Below the pieces are notes generated by a model. That model saw only the letters and a program-made list of their open reading frames with translations, was not told the DNA's origin and did no database searches. 5,570 bases of DNA from Verrucomicrobiota bacterium (GTDB lineage Bacteria; Verrucomicrobiota; Verrucomicrobiia; Chthoniobacterales; JAFAMB01), in assembly GCA_019241095.1 (NCBI GenBank), contig JAFAXJ010000096.1, forward strand, positions 1-5,570, read 5' to 3'. Shown here piece after piece: positions 1 through 5,471 of the stretch (position 1 is its first letter; every line of letters begins with the position of its first letter). Position numbers and translations under genes: made by a program.

Positions 1-638
1 CCTTTGTAGGCTGAATATCTTCGAATAAGTTGCCTCGCCACGGCGGTCGCCCAAGGCTTAGACTGGGCTCAGGTTGCAGGTGGCTCAGACGCTCGATGAC
101 TTGCAGAAGCATCTATTGCAATCGTACTGTAATCCACTGACAGGAACGCATTGCCAATCCGGCCACCTAAATCGTTCGGCTTCATAACCAACATCCTCAA
201 CAAGCCGCACGATATGGCGATCCAACTTAATATTGACGGCAGCAAAGACGGGTTGCCTGCTGCCGTTTCTGGATCCAGCTGTATCGGAGTTCAAGACTGG
301 GCGATAGTACGCAAGTTGTGGCCGGTTGGATTATGCCAGGGTCCTCTTACACAAGCGGTGCGTTTCCGATTGCAGGCTCTGGACACCGGACATAGAAGGT
401 CAACCCTTCACTTTTCCGAACGAAACCTCCTACACAAAGCTTATCGCGCAAACGCCCTGAAGGTGAGGGCGGAAGACCATCAGAGTCATCATCAGGCCGA
501 CCTACGCTTCAAGAGTTCTCCGATTTTGCTTCTTTTCTGGTTGGTATGTCTTAGCCTCGGGGGAAATTTTTACAAGTACTGTTAAAGGAACAGTCATCCC
601 AAACAAAAGGAACTCCAAGCGGCAAAGAATATCACCTT
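1..638. other. Gene-poor stretch, no intact gene recognised
   Basis: No reading frame here looks like a working protein. The longest plus-strand frame (151-585) is rich in His, Arg, Ser and Leu in no recognisable order and has no Shine-Dalgarno sequence before its start. The minus strand is broken by stops, although one short piece (169-255) resembles a receiver domain and another (roughly 340-460, ending at a TAA near 350) is open without a start. The pattern fits a degenerated coding region or spacer. No tRNA, rRNA or terminal inverted repeat of a mobile element was seen. Confidence 0.5.
169..255 (-). pseudogene. Possible decayed response-regulator receiver fragment
   Basis: In one minus-strand frame the peptide runs QPVFAAVNIKLDRHIVRLVE and continues DVGYEAERF. 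Its spacing of hydrophobic strand, acidic-type turn, 'R-x-V-E' helix and 'GYE' followed by an aromatic is that of the first beta-alpha-beta unit of CheY-like receiver domains (compare the usual V-V-D-D-D...R..L..L..GYEV..F). The acidic pair after the first strand is replaced by Asn-Ile, the frame stops at about position 85, and no phospho-acceptor Asp, conserved Lys or DNA-binding domain follows in any minus frame. If the resemblance is real this is a relic, not a working regulator. It is pattern recognition over about 29 residues and could be chance. Confidence 0.22.
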
Positions 639-689
639 GTGAAACGTCAAGCTGCACTCCCATACCGGTTCAGAACCGTAGGTAGAATC

Positions 690-950
690 ATGATCGACCC
701 CCGAGAGATAAAGGTCGGAACGGCGGGCTTGGTCAGGTCTGTCTGTACTTCAACTATCCACCACAGGAATGCGTCATTCGGGCGAATTGTGGGCGTGCTA
801 GTGATTTGTGCAGCCCTGCTTCTTACTTCTTCATGCAGCGAGGAAAGTGGCTGGTCAGTTAACCCAGAGGGGATCAGCACACAAGGGATCACCCCAAGTT
901 CCTCGTCACCACCACCGGCTCCATACGGCGCGTCCGAGCCAAGCCTATGA
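690..950 (+). CDS. Small predicted lipoprotein, function unknown
   Basis: From the ATG at 690 the frame encodes 86 residues. A hydrophobic stretch (IVGVLVICAALLL) at about residues 33-45 is followed by LTSSC, an acceptable lipobox with Cys at about residue 50, then Ser-Glu-Glu. That points to export, lipid attachment at the Cys and a short periplasmic tail of about 36 residues rich in Ser and Pro (a TPSSSSPPPAP-type linker). The region before the hydrophobic stretch is about 32 residues, long for a lipoprotein signal peptide. The true start may therefore be an in-frame GTG near 788 or 794, while a GTG at 639 would lengthen it further. An AGGT-type sequence lies about six bases before the ATG at 690. 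The protein ends just after a low-complexity linker, so a frameshifted or truncated larger lipoprotein is possible. I do not recognise the family. Confidence 0.42.
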   Translation: MIDPREIKVGTAGLVRSVCTSTIHHRNASFGRIVGVLVICAALLLTSSCSEESGWSVNPEGISTQGITPSSSSPPPAPYGASEPSL

Positions 951-1109
951 CCCATCTATGCGCCAGATCGCAAGGGCTTAGAGTCGCGAGTCACCCGGCT
1001 GACCTTTTCTGAAGCCCTCTTTCGGATTCAGCAAATTTCTGGCCATTTCATCATCATTCGTTACGCCTGTATCGGGTCTCGATCGTCGCGATCAAGCCGC
1101 CAATCCCGC
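951..1109. other. Convergent spacer, little to see
   Basis: This 159-base gap lies between the end of the small lipoprotein frame and the end of the minus-strand cupin. It holds a short perfect inverted repeat, GATCG-TCG-CGATC, at 1080-1092, without a T-run on either side. No convincing terminator or small gene was found. Confidence 0.4.
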
Positions 1110-1505
1110 TTAGGTCTTATATTGTTCGTCGCTGACCTTTTCCATCCAGTCGACAACCTTTCCGTCAAGCTGTTCGTGAATGGCGATATGCGTCATCGCC
1201 GTAGCTGATGCTGCTCCATGCCAATGCTTTTCGCCGGGCGGGATCCAGACCACATCACCTGGATGGATCTCCTCGATCTCTCCGCCTTCGCGCTGAACCC
1301 GGCCGCAGCCTGCTGTGACGATGAGCGTTTGGCCAAGCGGATGAGTGTGCCACGCAGTGCGCGCGCCCGGCTCAAACGTGACACTCGCACCTTGGACTAG
1401 TGCCGGATCAGGCGCCTGGAAAAGCGGATCAATCCGTACCGCGCCAGTGAACCACTCTGTCGACCCTTTGGTGGAAGGTTGTGACCCAACTCTTTTGATG
1501 TTCAT
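1110..1505 (-). CDS. Cupin hydroxynitrile lyase-like protein ((R)-selective, Mn-dependent type)
   Basis: This 131-residue single-domain cupin closely matches, from memory, the manganese-dependent (R)-hydroxynitrile lyase of Granulicella tundricola (GtHNL), which reversibly splits (R)-cyanohydrins such as mandelonitrile into aldehyde and HCN. Seen in the sequence: the [14 protein letters not shown] segment (residues 24-37), [20 protein letters not shown] (39-58) with metal ligands His53, His55 and Gln59, then [16 protein letters not shown] (83-98) with the fourth ligand His94, plus His96 and His106 near the pocket. Length and numbering match GtHNL without gaps. Ala40 and Val42 are as in wild-type GtHNL, but residue 110 is His where GtHNL has Gln. 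The start at 1505 is the only ATG that gives the family's usual N-terminus. No Shine-Dalgarno sequence is visible. It is divergent from the reductase gene at 1593. The in vivo substrate of these bacterial cupins is not known, so 'lyase' describes the family's tested activity. Cytoplasmic; no signal peptide. Confidence 0.9.
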   Translation of the reverse strand: MNIKRVGSQPSTKGSTEWFTGAVRIDPLFQAPDPALVQGASVTFEPGARTAWHTHPLGQTLIVTAGCGRVQREGGEIEEIHPGDVVWIPPGEKHWHGAASATAMTHIAIHEQLDGKVVDWMEKVSDEQYKT

Positions 1506-1506
1506 A

Positions 1507-1535
1507 TTGGTATACTTGATCTACGGTTTTATAGT
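1507..1535 (+). promoter_or_regulatory. Candidate sigma-70 promoter for the aldo/keto reductase
   Basis: TTGGTA at 1507-1512 and TATAGT at 1530-1535 are separated by exactly 17 bases, giving a predicted transcript start near 1542 and a leader of about 50 bases. The -35 box sits directly against the start of the divergent cupin gene, so anything bound here could affect both genes. On the minus strand a TATAAA at 1533-1528 could be the -10 of the cupin gene, but no good -35 partner was found. Confidence 0.38.
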
Positions 1536-1592
1536 TCCTGCCGCATCGACCGGAATTCTCCTTGAGTCGCTTTACTTTACGAGTTTCTCTTT

Positions 1593-2516
1593 ATGATGTC
1601 AGCACTGGAAAACAGCAACAGAATGAATGAAGCCAAGCTCGGTGGCCGGTTCACGTTCCCTGGCACGTCGTTAACGGTTCACCGCATAGGGTACGGCGCG
1701 ATGCAGTTGGCTGGCCCCGGTGTGTGGGGCCCGCCCAAGGATCCTGAGAGCGCCATCGTCGTGCTTCGTGAGGCTGTGGCGGCCGGAGTTAACCATATCG
1801 ACACTTCCGACTTCTATGGGCCGCACATCACTAACCAGATCATCCGGCAGGCGCTGCACCCGTACCCCTCAGAGTTGGTGATCGTCACTAAGCTTGGAGC
1901 CCGCCGCCCCGCCGACCGATCGTGGCAACCCGCCATCTCACCCCAAGACCTTACCGAGGGCGTCCATGACAATCTCCGTAATCTGGGCGTTGACGCGCTC
2001 GACATTGTCAACTACCGCTCGATGGGCTCGGGGCACGGTCCCAAGGAAGAGTCGATTGCCGAGCAGGTAACGGTGCTGGCCGATCTGCGGGATAAGGGGC
2101 TGATCCGGCGCATCGGCCTGAGCAATGTTACGGCCACCCAGATAGCTGAGGCGCAGGTGATCACGGATATTGTTTGCGTACAAAATCTCTACAATGTGGC
2201 CAATCGGCATGATGAAGCTTTGATGGTCGATTTAGCCAAGCAGGGGATCGCGTACGTGCCGTTCTTCCCCCTCGGCGGGTTCACTCCGCTTCAGTCGTCC
2301 ACCCTGACGGAGGTCGCTGACCGGCTCGGAGCCACTCCGATGCAGGTTGCGCTTGCTTGGTTGCTGCACCGCTCGCCCAACATCCTGCTGATACCCGGCA
2401 CTTCGTCGGTTATTCATCTGCGCGAAAATATGGCCGCTGGGCAACTAACGCTCTCACCGCAAGCCCTGCAATTGTTGGAGGGGATTGCTGCCGAAGCGGC
2501 TAAGGTGGATCACTAA
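1593..2516 (+). CDS. pdxI: Aldo/keto reductase, PdxI (YdbC) pyridoxal reductase type
   Basis: The 307-residue protein follows the E. coli PdxI (YdbC) sequence, as I remember it, along nearly its whole length. Shared blocks are GYGAMQLAGPGV (33-44), GVNHIDTSDFYGPH (65-78), the VHDNLRNLG helix (124-132), GLSNVTATQIAEA (175-187), YVPFFPLGGFTPLQSSTL (221-238), GATPMQVALAWLLHRSPN (246-263) and the cofactor-binding LIPGTSSVIHLRENMAA (266-282). PdxI reduces pyridoxal to pyridoxine with NADPH in vitamin B6 salvage. The expected catalytic residues Asp70, Tyr75 and Lys100 are present. The tetrad His is replaced by Arg142, as in E. coli PdxI, so this is a subfamily trait. The TIM barrel looks complete and cytoplasmic. 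A second ATG at 1623 gives a protein ten residues shorter, closer to the E. coli N-terminus, and neither start has a clear Shine-Dalgarno sequence. It is transcribed away from the cupin lyase. A related small aldehyde is an alternative substrate. Confidence 0.9.
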   Translation: MMSALENSNRMNEAKLGGRFTFPGTSLTVHRIGYGAMQLAGPGVWGPPKDPESAIVVLREAVAAGVNHIDTSDFYGPHITNQIIRQALHPYPSELVIVTKLGARRPADRSWQPAISPQDLTEGVHDNLRNLGVDALDIVNYRSMGSGHGPKEESIAEQVTVLADLRDKGLIRRIGLSNVTATQIAEAQVITDIVCVQNLYNVANRHDEALMVDLAKQGIAYVPFFPLGGFTPLQSSTLTEVADRLGATPMQVALAWLLHRSPNILLIPGTSSVIHLRENMAAGQLTLSPQALQLLEGIAAEAAKVDH

Positions 2517-2692
2517 ATTCGCGCAATCTCACCTTCCCTTTGCCAGTCAGTTCCAGAGAATCAGGCAGGTCCGCCCTGATTCCATCGAAGTGCCACGATG
2601 ATGCTGGTTATCAGCAATTAATAGATCGGGAACATGTTGGAGAGGAATAACGTGCGGCACTTAGAGGCGTTAGCGTCGGCGCCGCTCGGAAC
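2517..2692. other. Convergent intergenic gap between reductase and second cupin
   Basis: The gap contains two hairpins. One is at 2559-2581 (listed separately). The other is TGCTG-GTTAT-CAGCA at 2602-2616, followed by ATTAATAG. A short plus-strand frame from the ATG at 2634 (41 codons, stop at 2757-2759) runs into the antisense of the second cupin and has no recognisable homology, so I do not call it as a gene. Confidence 0.4.
2559..2581. terminator. Possible bidirectional hairpin terminator
   Basis: AATCAGG at 2559-2565 pairs perfectly with CCTGATT at 2575-2581 around a nine-base loop, 42 bases past the reductase stop. Its place between convergent genes fits a two-way terminator. No T-run follows on either strand, so it is not a textbook intrinsic terminator. 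Confidence 0.3.
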
Positions 2693-3094
2693 TTACTTTG
2701 ACACAATTTTACAGCCTGGAATATCCCGCAACAGGCGTTCCGGTCCTGTCGGAGAATAAACAACGATCAACTGCATCGTGTCGTTTCCAGTGTTTACCGT
2801 TGAATGGTAAACGTCAGCCGGAACGTAAATCGTTGCACCAGGTCCCACGGGAACAGGAGGCTTATCATCGACCATCTGCTCCCCCGTGCCGGATACTACG
2901 TAGATGATTTCCTCCGATCCTGGATGATTGTGCCTTTCGTGTCCTTTGCCAGGAGCAAGCTCGACGACGCCGAAGCTGAAACGTTCCGCTTTGGTTACCG
3001 CCGGCTCGCTGAGGATGTTTATTCTGCCCCAATCAAATTCCATTGTGTCCACATCGTTAACCGTGGTAATTGCTCCTGAGCCAATTTTTTGCAT
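2693..3094 (-). CDS. Cupin-domain protein, metal-binding, substrate unknown
   Basis: This 133-residue single-domain cupin (Cupin_2 type) carries both halves of the cupin signature. Motif 1 runs from Gly49 as G-x5-H-x-H-x4-E-x6-G, giving His55, His57 and Glu62 as ligands and Gly69 at the turn. Motif 2 runs from Gly86 as G-x5-P-x-D-x2-H-x3-N, giving His97 as the fourth ligand and Asn101. A complete 3-His/1-Glu site predicts a bound divalent metal. The N-terminal segment has FDWGRINILSEP (20-31), a lead-in seen in stand-alone cupins of unknown function. It is clearly different from the upstream lyase-type cupin, which has Gln as third ligand. The ATG at 3094 is the first after an in-frame stop, but GGAG lies only one base before it, so an internal ATG at residue 18 (MEFDWGR) is a possible start. 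Dioxygenase, isomerase, decarboxylase and sugar-binding roles all occur in this fold, and none can be chosen here. Confidence 0.85.
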   Translation of the reverse strand: MQKIGSGAITTVNDVDTMEFDWGRINILSEPAVTKAERFSFGVVELAPGKGHERHNHPGSEEIIYVVSGTGEQMVDDKPPVPVGPGATIYVPADVYHSTVNTGNDTMQLIVVYSPTGPERLLRDIPGCKIVSK

Positions 3095-3292
3095 ACTCCG
3101 ACTTAGCTGTTTTCGCGCCTAATTGCTACGCTGAATACAATTTGGCAGACGCGTTGAGCCGGTAAAGTGCGTAAAGGATGCGAGGTCTGAAGCCGTATCT
3201 CGCGGCTTTAGAGGCGTTCATCCCAACTTTCCTGAATGCGCGAACAATGAGGCTGGGCGGGCAATGCGGTTGCGATTTTGCAAGATTGGCGA

Positions 3293-3321
3293 TTGGTCAT
3301 CGCGTAAGCCACACGTATATT
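3293..3321 (+). promoter_or_regulatory. Candidate sigma-70 promoter for the phosphoribosyltransferase
   Basis: TTGGTC at 3293-3298 and TATATT at 3316-3321 are 17 bases apart, with a predicted transcript start near 3328, about 12 bases before the ATG at 3340. This supports 3340 over the ATG at 3178 as the translation start. The leader would be short, leaving little room for more than the weak GAGAAA before the ATG. Confidence 0.35.
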
Positions 3322-3339
3322 GATGTTTTTCGAGAAACT

Positions 3340-3984
3340 ATGTTTCGAGATCGAACGGATGCCGGGCAGAAGCTCGCGGCCAAGCTCAATAAGTTCGCAA
3401 ACCGCGATGACGTGTTAGTCTTAGCACTGCCTCGGGGCGGAGTGCCGGTCGCGTTTGAGGTAGCGACTAGGTTGAATGTGCCGATGGACATTCTGGTCGT
3501 AAGAAAACTGGGTGTTCCAGGTCGGGAGGAATTGGCATTTGGCGCAATCGCGTCTGGAGAAGTCACCGTACTGAACCATGATCTGATCCGTGATATCCAC
3601 CTTTCTAATGAAGTCATCGCACAGATTTCTTCGCGCGAACGGAAAGAACTCCAGCGTCGCCAAGAAGCTTATCGGGGCGGCGCTGAATCCTTGGCTCTTG
3701 TTGGCAAGACCGTCATTTTGATTGATGACGGTATTGCGACCGGAGCTTCGATGCATGCCGCCATTTCTGCATTGCGTCAACAATCGCCTTCTAAAGTGGT
3801 GATTGCTGTCCCTACCGCCCCGCCGTCGACATGCGAGGAACTAAAAACCACCGCAGACGAAATTGTGACGGTGATTATGCCCGAGCCCTTTATTGCAGTC
3901 GGCGAATTCTACGAGACCTTCACCCAAACTTCTGATGAAGAAGTAAAAAGGTTGTTTCAAAGCGCCCGGCAGCGCCACACATGA
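3340..3984 (+). CDS. Predicted phosphoribosyltransferase (COG1926 type)
   Basis: From the ATG at 3340 the protein has 214 residues and opens MFRDRTDAGQKLAAKL, the usual beginning of this family. Next come LVLALPRGGVPVAFEVA (about 26-42), the MDILVVRKLGVPGREELAFGAIA region (49-71) and the PRPP-binding loop VILIDDGIATGAS (125-137), with Asp129-Asp130 and the Thr-Gly-Ala-Ser turn typical of type I phosphoribosyltransferases. The fold binds 5-phosphoribosyl-1-diphosphate. The base or other acceptor for this subfamily is unknown, and it is often found beside stress-protein genes. The frame extends upstream to an ATG at 3178, but those 54 extra residues have no family match, AAAGG abuts that ATG too closely, and a promoter candidate lies between the two starts. 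Converges on the kinase-like gene across a 120-base gap. Cytoplasmic. Confidence 0.88.
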   Translation: MFRDRTDAGQKLAAKLNKFANRDDVLVLALPRGGVPVAFEVATRLNVPMDILVVRKLGVPGREELAFGAIASGEVTVLNHDLIRDIHLSNEVIAQISSRERKELQRRQEAYRGGAESLALVGKTVILIDDGIATGASMHAAISALRQQSPSKVVIAVPTAPPSTCEELKTTADEIVTVIMPEPFIAVGEFYETFTQTSDEEVKRLFQSARQRHT

Positions 3985-4013
3985 CAGCCTGGAGGTGCCG
4001 CGTGCAGCGTATT

Positions 4014-4042
4014 AAACGTCAAAAAGCGAAAAGACGTTTTTT
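4014..4042 (+). terminator. Intrinsic terminator of the phosphoribosyltransferase gene, possibly bidirectional
   Basis: AAACGTC at 4014-4020 pairs with GACGTTT at 4033-4039 around an A-rich 12-base loop, and the T-run covers 4037-4042. It sits 29 bases past the stop at 3984. On the opposite strand the same stem has AAACGTC then GACGTTT followed by AATA, so it may also end transcription of the kinase-like gene, whose stop is at 4105. Confidence 0.65.
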
Positions 4043-4104
4043 GCGATTTTCCAACGGTGAACTGCCGGCCTGGAATTGTTTCTCCATTTATCGGCCGTCC
4101 ATCT

Positions 4105-4839
4105 TCAGCCGGTGTGAACAGGATGGACTTGTGGGTTGTGATCACTGAGCAGACCCTTTAATGCACTAGTTATGATCTGAGCAGCCTCCTGAAAACCGGT
4201 TTTTCCAGTATTGACAATCAGATGATAGTGTAGCGGATCGTCAACGTCAGCATTGAAATAACTATGTAGATAACGATTGCGCGCATCATCCATCTCGCGT
4301 ATGTCCTGTGTCGCCTTCGTTGCCGAGATGTTAGAAATCTCTGCATAATGGCGTACGCGGAAATCTAAAGGTGCAACTAGACGGACGTGCAAAACCTGAG
4401 GCATATTTGCCGTGACGATTACCGAACCACGACCCACCAGGATCACATTTCCTCCAGAAGCCAGCTTCCGTACTGTCTTTTTTGCATACTCTCGTAGATT
4501 CCAAGATCCCGGATGTAAGCCAAGCAAAGATTCAAATGCGTCGGTCAATGAAAACCTTGTATCTTCCGGCATAAACGCCTCGGTTGCTGCCGAAAGTTTG
4601 TGGTCTTCCAGGATTTTAGAAACCAAATTGCGGTCAAATACAGTCCAGGGACAGGGAGGATCACCTTGGAGATCAACATTCAGTTTTTCTGCAATCAAAG
4701 CTGCCACTGTCAACGCTCCCGATCCGGTTTGTCTAGTGATCGCGATTGCCGGTTTTTGAATTCTCGATCGTTCCGCCGCAGGCGTCGATTGAGCGCCCAG
4801 ATATCGTCCGAAACTGTGCAGTGAAGTTGTGTGCAGCAT
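4105..4839 (-). CDS. Cytidylate kinase-like P-loop protein (Cytidylate_kin2 family)
   Basis: The 244-residue protein fits the Cytidylate_kin2 family. An N-terminal tail of about 30 residues precedes IAITRQTGSGALTVA (32-46), the family's form of the nucleotide-binding loop. It lacks the Walker Lys-Ser/Thr, as is usual in this family, which has SRQ-x-GSGG there. Next come VFDRNLVSKILED (67-79), GGNVILVGRGSVIV (129-142), VLHVRLVAPLDFRV (149-162) and RNRYLHSYFNADVDDPLHYH (187-206) ending in LIVNTG (207-212). The substrate is not established; a nucleoside monophosphate kinase is the family guess, and some members sit in stress or membrane-linked clusters. The start at 4839 is well supported by AGGAG at 4851-4847, seven bases upstream, the best ribosome-binding site in the window. 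Second Gly of the usual GSGG is Ala42 here. Convergent with the phosphoribosyltransferase. Confidence 0.88.
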   Translation of the reverse strand: MLHTTSLHSFGRYLGAQSTPAAERSRIQKPAIAITRQTGSGALTVAALIAEKLNVDLQGDPPCPWTVFDRNLVSKILEDHKLSAATEAFMPEDTRFSLTDAFESLLGLHPGSWNLREYAKKTVRKLASGGNVILVGRGSVIVTANMPQVLHVRLVAPLDFRVRHYAEISNISATKATQDIREMDDARNRYLHSYFNADVDDPLHYHLIVNTGKTGFQEAAQIITSALKGLLSDHNPQVHPVHTG

Positions 4840-5304
4840 AATCGCTCTCCTAAGTCAGCTTAATTGCCCGTCACACCAAATAAACAGAACCGCTTGGGTT
4901 AGCAACACGCCCTTTGTCAATCAACAATTGCGATTTGTTCTTTGCGCTCAGGGGCAAGTACAATGAATGAACAGCAATCGACAATACTGGCAAGTCTTTC
5001 CATAGCGAAAAATTAATTTAAAAAGGGATGCTCGTTGCCTATATCTTTGTTCATAGAGAGCCCGAGTTGGGACCTGTCCCTAACTCACGGCTTTCTGCCG
5101 AAACCCTGTTCTCAGCAGCTGACGCTAGCTCGATGTGCCGAGACCAAATGACAGCCTTCCAAACGTCGACTACGACCGGAGGGTAAGGCTCTGCCGCGCT
5201 CGACTGCTGGCGAGCATCAAAGGTCTTTCAAAGCGGATTTGTTGACTGCAATTCTTGCTCACGTCATTTTAGCTCAAAGTTGTCAGGCAATTTATCGTTA
5301 GAGC

Positions 5305-5374
5305 GCTCTGAAAGAGCCTTGCTGTTTACCAGCACTCTAGCGCGGCAGGAGCATTGCTCTCCTGTTGGCGCGCT
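5305..5374. ncRNA. Candidate structured RNA or regulatory element: three tandem stem-loops
   Basis: Three stem-loops lie within 70 bases. GCTCT-GAA-AGAGC is at 5305-5317 and TGCTG-TTTAC-CAGCA at 5320-5334. A longer one at 5339-5374 has an outer stem AGCGCG/CGCGCT and an inner stem CAGGAG/CTCCTG with a seven-base loop and an asymmetric bulge (G against TTGG). The last is followed by TTTCG on the plus strand, a poor T-run. It could be a small RNA, a terminator for transcription coming from either side, or a set of protein-binding repeats. Strand cannot be decided, and no known RNA family was recognised. Confidence 0.33.
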
Positions 5375-5410
5375 TTCGAATCGATAGCGTTTGTCAGCAA
5401 AGCCGGGTCT

Positions 5411-5439
5411 TTGATCAAGCAACCTAACTATCTTATATT
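5411..5439 (+). promoter_or_regulatory. Candidate sigma-70 promoter for the gene at the window end
   Basis: TTGATC at 5411-5416 and TATATT at 5434-5439 have an exact 17-base spacer, with a predicted start near 5446 and a leader of about 26 bases to the ATG at 5472. It is the best promoter match in the window for a plus-strand gene. Confidence 0.45.
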
Positions 5440-5471
5440 TTTGCTGCTCGGTGCACGGTTAAGACCGATTC

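Larger units (their letters stand above)
4840..5471. other. Long intergenic region with many small hairpins
   Basis: No protein frame of note is present over about 630 bases. The first part (4840-5040) is A/T-rich and should hold the minus-strand promoter of the kinase-like gene. A perfect TTGACA lies at 4920-4915 on that strand without a matched -10; TTGCTA-N17-TATTTG, slightly downstream of it on that strand, is another weak option. From 5069 onward short inverted repeats are frequent: GGGAC-CT-GTCCC (5069-5080), CGGC-N5-GCCG (5088-5100), GCTCG-N8-CGAGC (5198-5215) and the three stem-loops at 5305-5374. Confidence 0.45.

Noticed and set aside
151..585. Plus-strand frame of 144 codons
   Set aside because: No Shine-Dalgarno sequence and no recognisable domain; the composition looks like translated non-coding DNA. 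Its apparent C-terminal hydrophobic run (ILLLFWLVCLSL) comes from a T-rich stretch.
1080..1092. GATCG-TCG-CGATC inverted repeat as terminator of the cupin lyase
   Set aside because: Stem too short, three-base loop, and no T-run on either strand.
2634..2759. 41-residue plus-strand frame (MLERNNVRHLEALAS...)
   Set aside because: A GGAGAGG sits just inside it before a GTG at 2652, which is attractive. However, the second half is the antisense of the second cupin and there is no recognisable homology.
3178..3339. 54-residue N-terminal extension of the phosphoribosyltransferase
   Set aside because: It does not match the family, its ATG is abutted by AAAGG with no room, and a candidate promoter lies inside it. 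The ATG at 3340 gives the expected N-terminus.
4412..4824. Plus-strand frames opposite the kinase-like gene
   Set aside because: They are antisense shadows of a well-supported family member that has a good ribosome-binding site.
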